DNA of 64,000 nucleotides, taken from contig NZ_JASKMS010000007.1 in NCBI RefSeq assembly GCF_030124145.1, positions 1-64,000 on the forward strand, in the 5' to 3' direction. Under the pieces are notes generated by a model. The model ran no database searches. It saw only the letters and a list, made by a program, of their open reading frames with translations, and had not been told where the DNA came from. The translations under genes were made by a program, and so were the position numbers. The DNA is from Streptomyces sp. 378 (lineage in GTDB: Bacteria > Actinomycetota > Actinomycetes > Streptomycetales > Streptomycetaceae). Of this stretch, positions 17,716 to 25,614 are shown one piece after another (positions within the stretch are counted from its first letter, which is position 1; each line of letters starts with the position of its first letter).

Positions 17716-18483
17716 ATGACCGTCTCTCTCGAAGTCGCTGAAGGCGTCGGCACGATCCGTCTCGACCGCCCGCCCATGAACGCGCTGGACATCGCCACGC
17801 AGGACCGGTTGAAGGAACTCGCCGAGGAGGCCACGCGCCGCGCGGACGTGCGGGCCGTGGTGGTCTACGGCGGCGAGAAGGTGTTCGCGGCCGGCGCGGA
17901 CATCAAGGAGATGCAGGCGATGGACCACACCGCGATGGTCCTGCGCGCCCGCGCTCTGCAGGACTCGTTCACGGCGGTGGCCCGGATCCCCAAGCCGGTC
18001 GTCGCGGCCGTGACGGGCTACGCGCTGGGCGGCGGCTGCGAACTCGCCCTGTGCGCGGACTTCCGGATCGCCGGCGAGAACGCCAAGCTCGGCCAGCCGG
18101 AGATCCTGCTCGGCCTCATCCCCGGCGCCGGCGGCACCCAACGCCTGGCCCGCCTGGTCGGCCCCTCCAAGGCCAAGGACCTCATCTTCACGGGCCGCAT
18201 GGTGAAGGCCGACGAGGCCCGCGAGATCGGCCTGGTGGACCGGGTCGTGCCCGCCGACGAGGTGTACGCACAGGCGCACGCCTGGGCCGCGAAGCTGGCG
18301 CAGGGCCCGGCGCTCGCGCTGCGCGCCGCCAAGGAGTCGATCGACACGGGCCTGGAGACGGACATCGACACGGGCCTCGCGATCGAACGCAACTGGTTCG
18401 CCGGTCTGTTCGCCACCGAGGACCGCGAGCGCGGGATGCGCAGCTTCGTGGAGGAGGGGCCCGGCAAGGCGAAGTTCCGCTGA
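17716..18483 (+). CDS. Enoyl-CoA hydratase/isomerase family protein
   Basis: A 255-residue crotonase-fold enzyme, soluble, probably acting in fatty-acid or amino-acid beta-oxidation by hydrating 2-enoyl-CoA. The oxyanion-hole loop AAGADIKEM (about residue 58) and the stretch with GYALGGGCELAL and QPEILLGLIPGAGGTQ are present, including both acidic residues (the Glu in GGCELA and the Glu in PEILLG) needed for hydratase activity. No Shine-Dalgarno sequence is evident, and TAACCT lies seven bases before the ATG, so translation may be leaderless. The exact acyl substrate is not predictable. Confidence 0.88.
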   Translation: MTVSLEVAEGVGTIRLDRPPMNALDIATQDRLKELAEEATRRADVRAVVVYGGEKVFAAGADIKEMQAMDHTAMVLRARALQDSFTAVARIPKPVVAAVTGYALGGGCELALCADFRIAGENAKLGQPEILLGLIPGAGGTQRLARLVGPSKAKDLIFTGRMVKADEAREIGLVDRVVPADEVYAQAHAWAAKLAQGPALALRAAKESIDTGLETDIDTGLAIERNWFAGLFATEDRERGMRSFVEEGPGKAKFR

Positions 18484-18665
18484 ACCTCCCTCCAGGGGCT
18501 TGCCATTGACACCGTGTCTGACCCGGGATCCCTCGATGGGGCGGTTTATGTCACCCTTAAGCCAACCTTAAGCGTGTCTGGTCGAGGGAGTTCGCCCCGT
18601 ACTCCGAAACGAGTCGTTCCAGCAGGTCAGATGAGGTATGCATGCCTTCGTAGTGCCGTTGGCAT

Positions 18666-19262
18666 ATGACGGGCGACCGTCGGTTCACCGCCCGTTCCCC
18701 GGGGCGTATTCCCCGGGAACGGCCCCGTCGGGCGTTCCGGACGGCCATGATGGGGGGCATGGCGGGGCTGGAGGGTATGGGACAGCCGCGGGGACACGCA
18801 CATGCGGCCGCGGCGCGCTGGTCGCCGACCGTCGAGGACGAACACGCGCTGAAGGCGCTCGAGTTGTACGGCAACCCGACGGAGGCAGAGGTTCCACTGC
18901 CGTCCCGCCCCGAGTCCGCGGCCACCGCGCGACGGCTCACCCAGGTCGTCGTGCTGCGTCACTGGGGGCTCAGTCCCAAGATCACGGAGGATGCGGTCCT
19001 GCTCGTCTCCGAACTGGTCGGCAACGCCGTACGCCACACCGGTGCCCGGGTCTTCGGACTGCGTCTGCACCGGCGCCGCGGCTGGATCCGCGTCGAGGTC
19101 CGCGACCCCTCCCGGGGGCTGCCCTGCCTGATGCCGGTCCAGGAGATGGACATCAGCGGCCGGGGCCTGTTCCTCGTGGACAAGCTCGCCGACCGCTGGG
19201 GAGTCGATCTGCTGCCCCGGGGCAAGACCACCTGGTTCGAGATGCGGGTCGCCGACCGCTGA
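18666..19262 (+). CDS. ATP-binding protein, anti-sigma factor/RsbW-type HATPase
   Basis: A protein of up to 198 residues with a single GHKL ATPase fold like SpoIIAB/RsbW. The N-box is LLVSELVGNAVRHTG (about 117-131), the G1 region is VEVRDPSRG, and GRGLFLVDKLADRWGV carries the later glycine box. Streptomyces has many such proteins, which act as anti-sigma kinases or stand-alone regulators. No partner anti-anti-sigma or sigma gene adjoins it. The start is uncertain: ATG codons at 18747, 18750 and 18759 are alternatives, and the first 30 residues are Arg-rich and poorly constrained. Confidence 0.8.
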   Translation: MTGDRRFTARSPGRIPRERPRRAFRTAMMGGMAGLEGMGQPRGHAHAAAARWSPTVEDEHALKALELYGNPTEAEVPLPSRPESAATARRLTQVVVLRHWGLSPKITEDAVLLVSELVGNAVRHTGARVFGLRLHRRRGWIRVEVRDPSRGLPCLMPVQEMDISGRGLFLVDKLADRWGVDLLPRGKTTWFEMRVADR

Positions 19263-19338
19263 GCGCACGCGATGCCTCACCCGGTCGCCGGACGGGTGAA
19301 TCACGGGATTCCCGTCCGCACGCCCCTTAAATGGGGCA

Positions 19339-20517
19339 ATGCACCGCCATCTCGTCAGAAGCGCCCTGGCCGCGGGTGCCGCCCTCGCCGCCCTCGCCGC
19401 CTGTGGCACCGGAAGCGGGGAACGGACCTCACCGGCGCGCGCCACCAAGGCCGCCGTGCCCGCCCCGCCCGAGAAGAAGCCCCTCAAGGGCCTGCCCGGC
19501 ATGCCGCCCGTCCTGGATCCCGAGGACGTGTACGCGGCCGACCGCCCGAACAAGCTGTCCCCGGTGGTCAAGGGCTTCCCGTCCCGGGTCTACGTCCCCA
19601 ACACCGAGTCCGACACGGTCTCCGTGATCGACCCCAAGACCTACGAGATCGTCGAGACCATCCGCGTGGGCCGACAGCCCCAGCACGTCGTGCCCTCCTG
19701 GGACCTCAAGACGCTCTGGGTCAACAACAACCGCGGCCACACCCTCACCCCGATCGACCCGAAGACCGGCAAGGCGGGCAAGGAGGTCGAGGTCCACGAC
19801 CCGTACAACCTCTACTTCACACCCAACGGCAGGTACGCCGTCGTCATGGCCTCCCTCGACCGCGAGCTGGTCTTCCGCGACCCACACACCATGAAGGTCG
19901 AGAAGACCGTCCCGGTCTCCTGCTACGGCGTCAACCACGCCGACTTCTCCCTCGACGGCCGCTACTTCATCGTCTCCTGCGAGTTCAGCGGCGAACTGCT
20001 CAAGGTCGACACCGAGAAGATGAAGGTCGTCGGGCAGCAGCGACTGCCGTTCCAGGGCGCCATGCCGCAGGACGTGAAGATCTCGCCCGACGGCAAGAGG
20101 TTCTACATCGCCGACATGATGGCCCACGGCATGTGGGTCCTGGACGGCGACAAGTTCACCGAGCCCACCCTGATGCCCACCGGCAAGGGCTGCCACGGCC
20201 TCTACGTCAGCCGGGACTCACGCGAGATGTACGTGAGCAACCGCGGCGAGGGCACGATCTCCGTCTTCGACTTCACTCAGGGCAAGCTGACGAAGAAGTG
20301 GCGGCTGCCCGACGGCGGCAGCCCCGACATGGGCGGCGTCTCCGCCGACGGCAAGGTGCTGTGGCTGTCCGGCCGTTACGACGCCGAGGTGTACGCCATC
20401 GACACCCGCACCGGCACCCAGCTCGCCCGCATCCCGGTCGGCAGTGGCCCGCACGGCCTCGCGGTCTACCCGCAGCCCGGCCGCTACTCGCTCGGCCACA
20501 CCGGCGTCTTCCGGTGA
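19339..20517 (+). CDS. YncE-like beta-propeller lipoprotein
   Basis: A 392-residue predicted lipoprotein (signal RSALAAGAALAALAAC) with a repeating seven-bladed YVTN/NHL-type propeller. Recurrent blades read RVYVPNTESDTVSVIDPKT, LWVNNNRGHTLTPIDP, RFYIADMMAHGMWVLD, MYVSNRGEGTISVFD and LWLSGRYDAEVYAIDT. Such proteins are generally extracytoplasmic binding or scaffold proteins, and no catalytic residues can be assigned. The ATG has no clear ribosome binding site; TTAAAT six bases upstream suggests a leaderless or near-leaderless message. Confidence 0.85.
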   Translation: MHRHLVRSALAAGAALAALAACGTGSGERTSPARATKAAVPAPPEKKPLKGLPGMPPVLDPEDVYAADRPNKLSPVVKGFPSRVYVPNTESDTVSVIDPKTYEIVETIRVGRQPQHVVPSWDLKTLWVNNNRGHTLTPIDPKTGKAGKEVEVHDPYNLYFTPNGRYAVVMASLDRELVFRDPHTMKVEKTVPVSCYGVNHADFSLDGRYFIVSCEFSGELLKVDTEKMKVVGQQRLPFQGAMPQDVKISPDGKRFYIADMMAHGMWVLDGDKFTEPTLMPTGKGCHGLYVSRDSREMYVSNRGEGTISVFDFTQGKLTKKWRLPDGGSPDMGGVSADGKVLWLSGRYDAEVYAIDTRTGTQLARIPVGSGPHGLAVYPQPGRYSLGHTGVFR

Positions 20518-20605
20518 CGCGCTCACACCGTCCACCCCGGGGGAGTCGACCCGCCCTGACCCGGTGAGGGCCCCGCAGCCGCACGAAGATCACGGGCAAG
20601 CGCGG

Positions 20606-20770
20606 GAGCGACCCGCACCACAAGCCCCGGCACGGAGAGAGCGACCCGCACCACAAGCCCCGGCACGGAGAGAGCGACCCGCACCACGGGCCCCGGCACG
20701 GAGAGAGCGACCCGTACCACGGGCCCCGGCACGGAGAGAGCGACCCGCACCACAAGCCCCGGCCCGGAGC
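20606..20770. repeat. 33-bp minisatellite, five copies
   Basis: There are five head-to-tail copies of a 33-bp unit (GAGCGACCCGCACCACAAGC then CCCGGCACGGAGA) starting at 20606, 20639, 20672, 20705 and 20738. They vary mainly at the CAAG/GGGC positions, and the last copy is diverged. There are no spacers, so it is not a CRISPR array. The unit is 11 codons long, leaving open but featureless frames on both strands. Confidence 0.9.
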
Positions 20771-20778
20771 AGCGCCCC

Positions 20779-20994
20779 CTAGCCCACGGGCCGGTAGCCG
20801 TCCGCCCGGAACGCCCGCAGCCTGCGGGCGTTCCCCGCCGCCCCTGCGCCCACACGGGCGCGCCCCCGGCCGGCTGCGCGCCGCGGCTGGGGCACGATCG
20901 TCGTACCGCCGTCCACCGGCGGGAAGGCGCCCCGCGCCGCCGCGTCGAGTATGTCCCGGGAGGGTCCGTCACGACGTGCTCCTCGAGTCTCCAC
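20779..20994 (-). pseudogene. Internally deleted GNAT acetyltransferase remnant
   Basis: A 71-codon frame that begins like the N-terminus of a GNAT-family acetyltransferase (DILDAAARGAFPPVDGG, TTIVPQP) and ends like the C-terminus of the same type of protein (GNARRLRAFRADGYRPVG). The roughly 150 residues expected between them, including the acetyl-CoA binding loop, are missing. I infer a large internal deletion. It overlaps a second decayed frame on the opposite strand. Confidence 0.5.
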
Positions 20995-21348
20995 CCGCTG
21001 GAGTCCGGGCCGCGATGCGCAAGGTGGCCGAGTTCAACGCGGCCGACCGCGGTCATGACGCGCCCGTCGGGGCGTCCCTGTGGTTCTCCCGGCGGCTCGT
21101 GCGGCTGGGAGCCCGGGCGTGCGCGCACGGGCTCGCGCGCGATTCGCCGGAGGCGGCCGGGGCGCTGCGCGAGCTGCCGGGAGACGCTGACCCCGCCACC
21201 GTGCTCGCCCGGCCGCGGTCGCACGCACCCACGAGGTCGCCCGCTACCGCGAGTTGCTCGCCGTCGTGCAGGGCGTCGGGCACGAGGCGGCGTATCGCGA
21301 GGAGTTACCTGGGTGGTCGCCGCGCTGGAGGCGCGCACGGCCGGTTAA
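20976..21348 (+). pseudogene. Frameshifted remnant of an unidentified protein
   Basis: Protein-like sequence moves through three frames: RKVAEFNAADRGHDAPVG and GASLWFSRRLVRLGARA in one, RTHEVARYRELLAVVQGVGH from about 21224 in a second, and WVVAALEARTAG ending at TAA 21346-21348 in a third. Reading across two frameshifts (near 21216 and 21312) gives a continuous helical product. I do not recognise the family. Sequencing error is possible, but the adjacent GNAT relic also looks decayed. Confidence 0.45.
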
Positions 21349-21407
21349 TCTGACCTGCGTCAAACGCGCGTCACGAGGACGCACAGCACGAGATGAGGGG
21401 CGGATCG

Positions 21408-21620
21408 GTGGCGGACATCGAGGAAGCACGCAAGCAGTTCGAGCAGATCGATACGGATGGTGACGGCTTCGTCACCGCTGCCGAGTTCAAGGCCGCCCTC
21501 GCCCGGTCGGGCGACTGGAACGTCACCGAGTCGGTCGCCGAGGTCGTCATCAAGACCCGCGACCTCGACGGCGACAAGCAGCTGAGCTTCGACGAGTTCT
21601 GGGCCTACCTGAACAAGTAG
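21408..21620 (+). CDS. EF-hand calcium-binding protein (CabB/CabD type)
   Basis: A 70-residue acidic cytosolic protein with two clear EF-hand loops, DTDGDGFVTAAE (about 16-27) and DLDGDKQLSFDE (about 53-64), so it should bind two Ca2+ ions. Small EF-hand proteins of this kind are known in Streptomyces and are proposed Ca2+ buffers or sensors. The start is the GTG at 21408, giving VADIEEARKQF with AGGGG just upstream; an ATG at 21393 would add five atypical residues. A very strong terminator follows. Confidence 0.9.
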   Translation: MADIEEARKQFEQIDTDGDGFVTAAEFKAALARSGDWNVTESVAEVVIKTRDLDGDKQLSFDEFWAYLNK

Positions 21621-21639
21621 GCGCCGGTTTTCGCCGAGT

Positions 21640-21677
21640 GGTGGGGCCCGGTCCGCGGTCGCGGACCGGGCCCCACC
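21640..21677 (+). terminator. Strong hairpin after EF-hand gene
   Basis: A perfect 17-bp stem (21640-21656 with 21661-21677, core GGTGGGGCCCGGTCCGC) with a four-base GGTC loop lies 20 bp past the stop codon. It could work in both directions, also ending leftward transcription from the ABC ATPase gene. Confidence 0.85.
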
Positions 21678-21979
21678 GGCCGACGGCCCCGGGGCGATTC
21701 GCTGCGTCGGCCACTCACGCGAACTCGCTCTCAGAGGCATCCCCGTGATGTGCTCCGCCTGCCGTGCCCGACGCCACTGGCTGCTCATCAACCACGGCCG
21801 CACCTTTGGGTCCGCCGACGTTCAGCTGTGGTCAGTCGCGTGTGCTGTCCATTGGTTCCCCGGAGATCGCGCCCTGGAACTCGTCCTCACGCTGGACACC
21901 GCGCACGTACCAGCCATGGACCGTTGTGTGCAGGATCGCCTCCTCGGACCCCGCTCTTGGACGGAAAGACGCGCCTTGG
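21678..21979. other. Intergenic stretch without identifiable gene
   Basis: About 300 bp of lower-GC sequence between the EF-hand terminator and the stop of the leftward ATPase gene. Several short frames cross it, but none resembles a known protein, and no RNA gene is seen. Confidence 0.4.
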
Positions 21980-22660
21980 TCAGGTGGCGCGGAGGCTGGC
22001 GGTCGGTCGCTGCGCGGCACGATCGTTCTCACCCAGGGCGAAGACCCTGTCGCACTGATCCCGAACTGAGGCGCTGTGGGTGGCGATGACGACAGCGCAC
22101 CCGGCCTTGCTCATTGTGCGTAGCACATCGACGACCATGTTCGCGTTCGCCTCATCGAGGGCACCGGTCGGCTCATCCGCGAGCACCAGAGCGGGCCGCT
22201 TGACCATGAGCCGGGCGAGGGCCACGCGCTGCTGTTCTCCGCCACTGAGGTGGTGGATCGTTTCCTTCTCCCTGCCACCCAGGCCCACGTGGTCCAGGGC
22301 CTCGGCGATGGTCGTGCCAGGCTGGTCCGGCGAGGACCGGCGGGGTTTCACGGCTACCTTGAGGTTCTCGGAAACGGTCGCGTTCTCGATAAGAGCGTAG
22401 TTCTGGAACAGGTAGCCGAGCACGTCGCGGCGGAACCCACGGGTCTCGCGCCGGCCGAATCGAGTGATGTCCTTGCCCTCATGGCGCATCGCTCCCGTGC
22501 TCGGCTTGTCCAGCAGCCCGAGACAGTTGAGGAGGGTGGACTTGCCCGAGCCGCTGGGCCCGACGAGAGCGAGCATCTCGCCACGGTTGATGTTGAAGGT
22601 GACATCGGACCACAGAGTCCGGGAACCGTAGGACTTCGAGAGATTCTCGATATCGATCAC
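21980..22660 (-). CDS. ABC ATPase of the lactococcin 972-type cassette
   Basis: A 226-residue ABC ATPase of the LolD/MacB-like group. It has Walker A GPSGSGKSTLLNCLG, Q-loop GYLFQNYALI, signature LSGGEQQRVALARL, Walker B LVLADEPTGALD and H-loop VIATHS. The start is the GTG at 22660, set by AGGAG seven bases upstream; a longer open frame to 22984 overlaps the preceding gene. It lies 43 bp behind the membrane protein gene, the order seen in lactococcin 972 operons (peptide, membrane protein, ATPase). It should energise export of, or immunity to, the peptide. GC content is lower than in flanking core genes. Confidence 0.9.
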   Translation of the reverse strand: MIDIENLSKSYGSRTLWSDVTFNINRGEMLALVGPSGSGKSTLLNCLGLLDKPSTGAMRHEGKDITRFGRRETRGFRRDVLGYLFQNYALIENATVSENLKVAVKPRRSSPDQPGTTIAEALDHVGLGGREKETIHHLSGGEQQRVALARLMVKRPALVLADEPTGALDEANANMVVDVLRTMSKAGCAVVIATHSASVRDQCDRVFALGENDRAAQRPTASLRAT

Positions 22661-22703
22661 GACAGTACTCCTGCTGAGGGGAAGGGGATCGCACGTACGG
22701 GTC

Positions 22704-24806
22704 TCACGCCTCGGTCGCCCCTTCCCTGATGATGCGACGATGGAAGACGGCAAGGGCAAGGAGCACAGCACCGAATTCGACGGCCACGAGCCCGGCGATG
22801 ATGCCCAGGTCAAGTCCGGTGAGCTCGACGAGTGGCCGGGGAAGGGGGGCACCGGACGCGGCGATCCGTTCCAGGTCCTTGTTACGCATCCATGTTTCGA
22901 AGGGCACTCGGGTAGCCAGGAGGAAGGCGATGGCCGCCTCCACGCCGAGGATGAACCGGTGGGTGGCCACGTATCTCCACCCATTGATGTGCTGCGCGAA
23001 GATGGACTGGGCGTTCTTGCGCGCGTAGATGACGCAGATGCCGAGGCCAGCGATGAGGAGGACGGTGACCGTCAGCGCGAGGTTGAAGAGCTGTACCCGA
23101 AACTCGGTGACCACCTCTCTCATCTTCAGCGCGGAGTTCTCAGCGACGGGACGTAGCGCCACGACGTAGACGCCCAGTCTCTTCCCCTGAATGGCGCTCA
23201 CGACGACGTCAGGGTCGGGGAAGACGACGCCCTCCTGCGCGGCGAACGCGGTGTAGCCGTCGTCGGACACGAAGTGTGAGCCGTTGGGGACCACGACAAG
23301 GACCGGGTCCTGTACGAGGGAGCGGTCCTCCTTCTGGCTGTGGGCCGCGTTGTAGACCTGGTTTCCGGGGTTGTATGTGAAGACGCTCTGGCCGCCCTTG
23401 GCAGGGAGCGCTTCCAACTGGGTCCGGGGGTCGAATTCCGAAGCCAGCACTCCGGCGACCGCCTTGGTGAGGGCTGCTTCGTGTCCGCGGAGGGATTCGG
23501 GAACGATGAGCCGTACCCGGTCCCCCTTTGCGGCCTTACCCTTCCCGTCCGCGGGCATGTAGCGCTGTCCCGCTGGATCGAGGACGGGCTGTTCGGTGAG
23601 GAAGGTTTCGTTCACGACGAGCACCTCACCTGGTGGGAGGTGTGAGCCCGGCGCCAGGTTTTGGAGGTCTCGGCGCCCGGCGAGAATGACCTCACCGTTG
23701 CTGTCTGCCCGGCGCAGCCACGGGCCGATCTCCTCGACGACCCTCTCCTTCTCGCCGGAGAGGCCTCCGTTGAGGCGGATGGTGACGGCGTCGCCCGCCT
23801 CGGCGTAGGCCGCCCGGTTCTCCTGACGCGTCTCCATGTCTCGGCCGACCGCCGCGATGTCGGTGGCGACACTGAGTGCGAGTAGCAGAGCGGGAATGCG
23901 CACCAGGTAGACGCCGACGGATGCTGTCCGAGCGGGGAGGGCACCCTTTACTGCTTGGAGCACGTCGACCTTGAACGTCAGGGCGATCACAGCCACATGA
24001 GCGGACACCACGAGGAGAATGAGCAGTCCGGCCAAGGCGGCGGCCAGAGTGGCGAAGAGCGAGAGCCAGGCAAAGCCGTTGTAGAAGCCGAGGAAGGTGA
24101 GTGCCACCGCGGTCACGGCACCGAGCGTCACGGCCCAGGGCACCAGCAGTTGCCTCAGGTCACGCACGAGGAGATGCATCAGGGAGAAGCCCTGCAACCG
24201 CAGGATTCCATAGGTCCTCGCGGACAGCAGTACGCTGGCGCCGGTGAGGGTCACCGCGGCGAGAGTGATCACCCAGAACGACCAGTACATGACGCTGTTG
24301 GTGTAGGTGGTGGCCAGTTCCTCATACGAGAGCGGGTGGGACACGTCCGCCCTCAGGCCGAGGCCGGAGAACTCCGCGACCAACGCGTCCGCGGTCTCCG
24401 GCGGTCCGAACACATAGTAGTGGCCACGCGGGTCACGCTGTCCGATGTCGGCAATCGGATGCACGTCCGTGGCCAGGTTCGAACTGAACGCCGGATAACC
24501 CTCGTTCAGCCACTCGCTGGCATCGGACGGGTCATCGCCTGCGGTCATGTACAGGTGGCGGCGGCCATCAGGATCCCTCAGGTCGGGCACCTCACGAGCC
24601 ACCGTGACGCCGTGGTCCTCGGCGAACGACGCGATCGTCCGGGTGACCTGGGCTCCACTCGTCGAATCATCGGAGTCGAAGACGAAGATCACGGCCGAGT
24701 TGCCCAGCACCTCGTCCTCGTCCAGTTCCCGGACGAACAGGAAGGCCAGCACCGCGGCGAAGAACAACACGGCGACATGGACGAACTTGATACCTCGGTG
24801 CAGCAT
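22704..24806 (-). CDS. Bacteriocin-associated integral membrane protein (TIGR01654/DUF1430-type)
   Basis: A protein of about 700 residues with an N-terminal TM helix (FVHVAVLFFAAVLAFLFV), an extracytoplasmic domain of about 140 residues, a block of four TM helices (about 185-310), a second external domain (about 340-570) and three TM helices near the C-terminus. This FtsX/MacB-like plan with about seven or eight helices matches the putative immunity/export protein encoded beside lactococcin 972 peptides. I chose the ATG at 24806 (AGGA five bases upstream); a GTG at 24827 is also in frame. It sits between the peptide and ATPase genes in one direction. Function (export, immunity or both) is inferred from family context. 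Confidence 0.85.
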   Translation of the reverse strand: MLHRGIKFVHVAVLFFAAVLAFLFVRELDEDEVLGNSAVIFVFDSDDSTSGAQVTRTIASFAEDHGVTVAREVPDLRDPDGRRHLYMTAGDDPSDASEWLNEGYPAFSSNLATDVHPIADIGQRDPRGHYYVFGPPETADALVAEFSGLGLRADVSHPLSYEELATTYTNSVMYWSFWVITLAAVTLTGASVLLSARTYGILRLQGFSLMHLLVRDLRQLLVPWAVTLGAVTAVALTFLGFYNGFAWLSLFATLAAALAGLLILLVVSAHVAVIALTFKVDVLQAVKGALPARTASVGVYLVRIPALLLALSVATDIAAVGRDMETRQENRAAYAEAGDAVTIRLNGGLSGEKERVVEEIGPWLRRADSNGEVILAGRRDLQNLAPGSHLPPGEVLVVNETFLTEQPVLDPAGQRYMPADGKGKAAKGDRVRLIVPESLRGHEAALTKAVAGVLASEFDPRTQLEALPAKGGQSVFTYNPGNQVYNAAHSQKEDRSLVQDPVLVVVPNGSHFVSDDGYTAFAAQEGVVFPDPDVVVSAIQGKRLGVYVVALRPVAENSALKMREVVTEFRVQLFNLALTVTVLLIAGLGICVIYARKNAQSIFAQHINGWRYVATHRFILGVEAAIAFLLATRVPFETWMRNKDLERIAASGAPLPRPLVELTGLDLGIIAGLVAVEFGAVLLALAVFHRRIIREGATEA

Positions 24807-24903
24807 CGGCTTCCTAGGTCGGACCACTGGGTCGGCTTACGAGACTGCCCGGGGCCGGTGAGATGTGGCGGGAGAATGGCTGTGGGCGGTCGGGTGGACC
24901 CAC

Positions 24904-24936
24904 GTGAGCCCCGGCGATGTCGACACCGGGGCTCAC
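24904..24936 (-). terminator. Attenuating hairpin inside the bacteriocin cassette
   Basis: A perfect 11-bp stem (GTGAGCCCCGG at 24904-24914 with CCGGGGCTCAC at 24926-24936) lies 14 bp past the bacteriocin stop and before the membrane protein start. It would let the short peptide mRNA accumulate above the downstream transporter genes. Confidence 0.7.
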
Positions 24937-24950
24937 GGTAGTACGTGGGA

Positions 24951-25277
24951 TCAGAGCTTGCAGCCCTTGTCCCAGTACGCCTTGCCGGTACCGCCGTCGA
25001 GCTCCGCTGACGCCAGGGCCCACGGTCCGGGCGCGGTGCAGCCACTGTAGGCCCAGTAGTCGCCATCGGCCGAGGACGAGTGGTTCACCGAGGCGTGCTT
25101 GTAGTTCGACCAGACGCTGCAACAGCCGGTCCCGTACGACCACTGACCGCCGCCCACGTTGACGGAGGCCATCGCCGGAGCGCCTGCGGCCACGGTGAGG
25201 GCGACAGTCGCGGACGTGCGGCGGCTCAAGCGGCCCGGCGACGGCGTGCTCTTCGTGCCGGCCGCGCGGCGCGACAC
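24951..25277 (-). CDS. Lactococcin 972-family bacteriocin precursor with four cysteines
   Basis: A secreted antibacterial peptide precursor. The mature part (71 residues after AGAPAMA) begins SVNVGGGQWSYGTG and continues SVWSNYKHASVNHSS, ending AYWDKGCKL. The GGG.WSYG / WSNY.H pattern is that of the lactococcin 972 family, whose type member binds lipid II and blocks septum formation. It carries four cysteines (a CC pair, SGC and KGC), unlike the cysteine-free type member as I recall it. The start is uncertain. I give the GTG at 25277 (37-residue leader); a TTG at 25229 gives a 21-residue signal. The sequence upstream of about 25226 is antisense to a glycosyltransferase fragment, so the original start may have been lost. 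Confidence 0.8.
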   Translation of the reverse strand: MSRRAAGTKSTPSPGRLSRRTSATVALTVAAGAPAMASVNVGGGQWSYGTGCCSVWSNYKHASVNHSSSADGDYWAYSGCTAPGPWALASAELDGGTGKAYWDKGCKL

Positions 25278-25596
25278 CAAGTCGGTTTCCCCCGATGCCT
25301 TCACCGGCCTAAGGGACATCGCGTTGATGGAGAGCCCGGCGGTGTCCGGGACGCTCAAGGGGGTGGAGACGAACCCGGCGGGGATCCGCGCCGCGATGCT
25401 TGCGCAGAAGCAGATACTGCTTGTCACGGATGCCACGGAGGTTGCGGCACCCGTGACGTCCCCGCGGGACAAGGCGAAGCTCTCGGTGCTGGACGAGCAC
25501 TTCAAGGCAGTGGCGGACGAGCAGGTCCGCGGCCGGCGGGTGACGGTGTACCGGAGTCTCGACCCCAACAGGTTCTCAGCGCCTGGCCGTGGTTGA
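25193..25596 (+). pseudogene. C-terminal fragment of a glycosyltransferase-39-type membrane protein
   Basis: About 130 codons with normal Streptomyces codon use: VRRLKRPGDGVLFVPAARRD, SPDAFTGLRDIALMESPAVS and ILLVTDATEV. I recognise this as similar to the extracytoplasmic C-terminus of large Streptomyces GT39/mannosyltransferase-like membrane proteins. All transmembrane and catalytic parts are missing, and no start or ribosome binding site is present. The 5' end overlaps the bacteriocin signal-peptide region in antisense, and the 3' end stops 18 bp before the insertion sequence. It is a truncated relic. Confidence 0.6.
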
Positions 25597-25614
25597 ACAG
25601 GATCGTGAGGTCTA

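Noticed and set aside
18557..18643. A 28-codon minus-strand frame (HTSSDLLERLVSEYGANSLD) upstream of the ATP-binding protein gene.
   Set aside because: It looks protein-like but has no convincing ribosome binding site, no family and no comparison to support it.
20606..20770. A repeat array that might be taken for CRISPR.
   Set aside because: Units are directly contiguous without spacers, and no cas genes are present.
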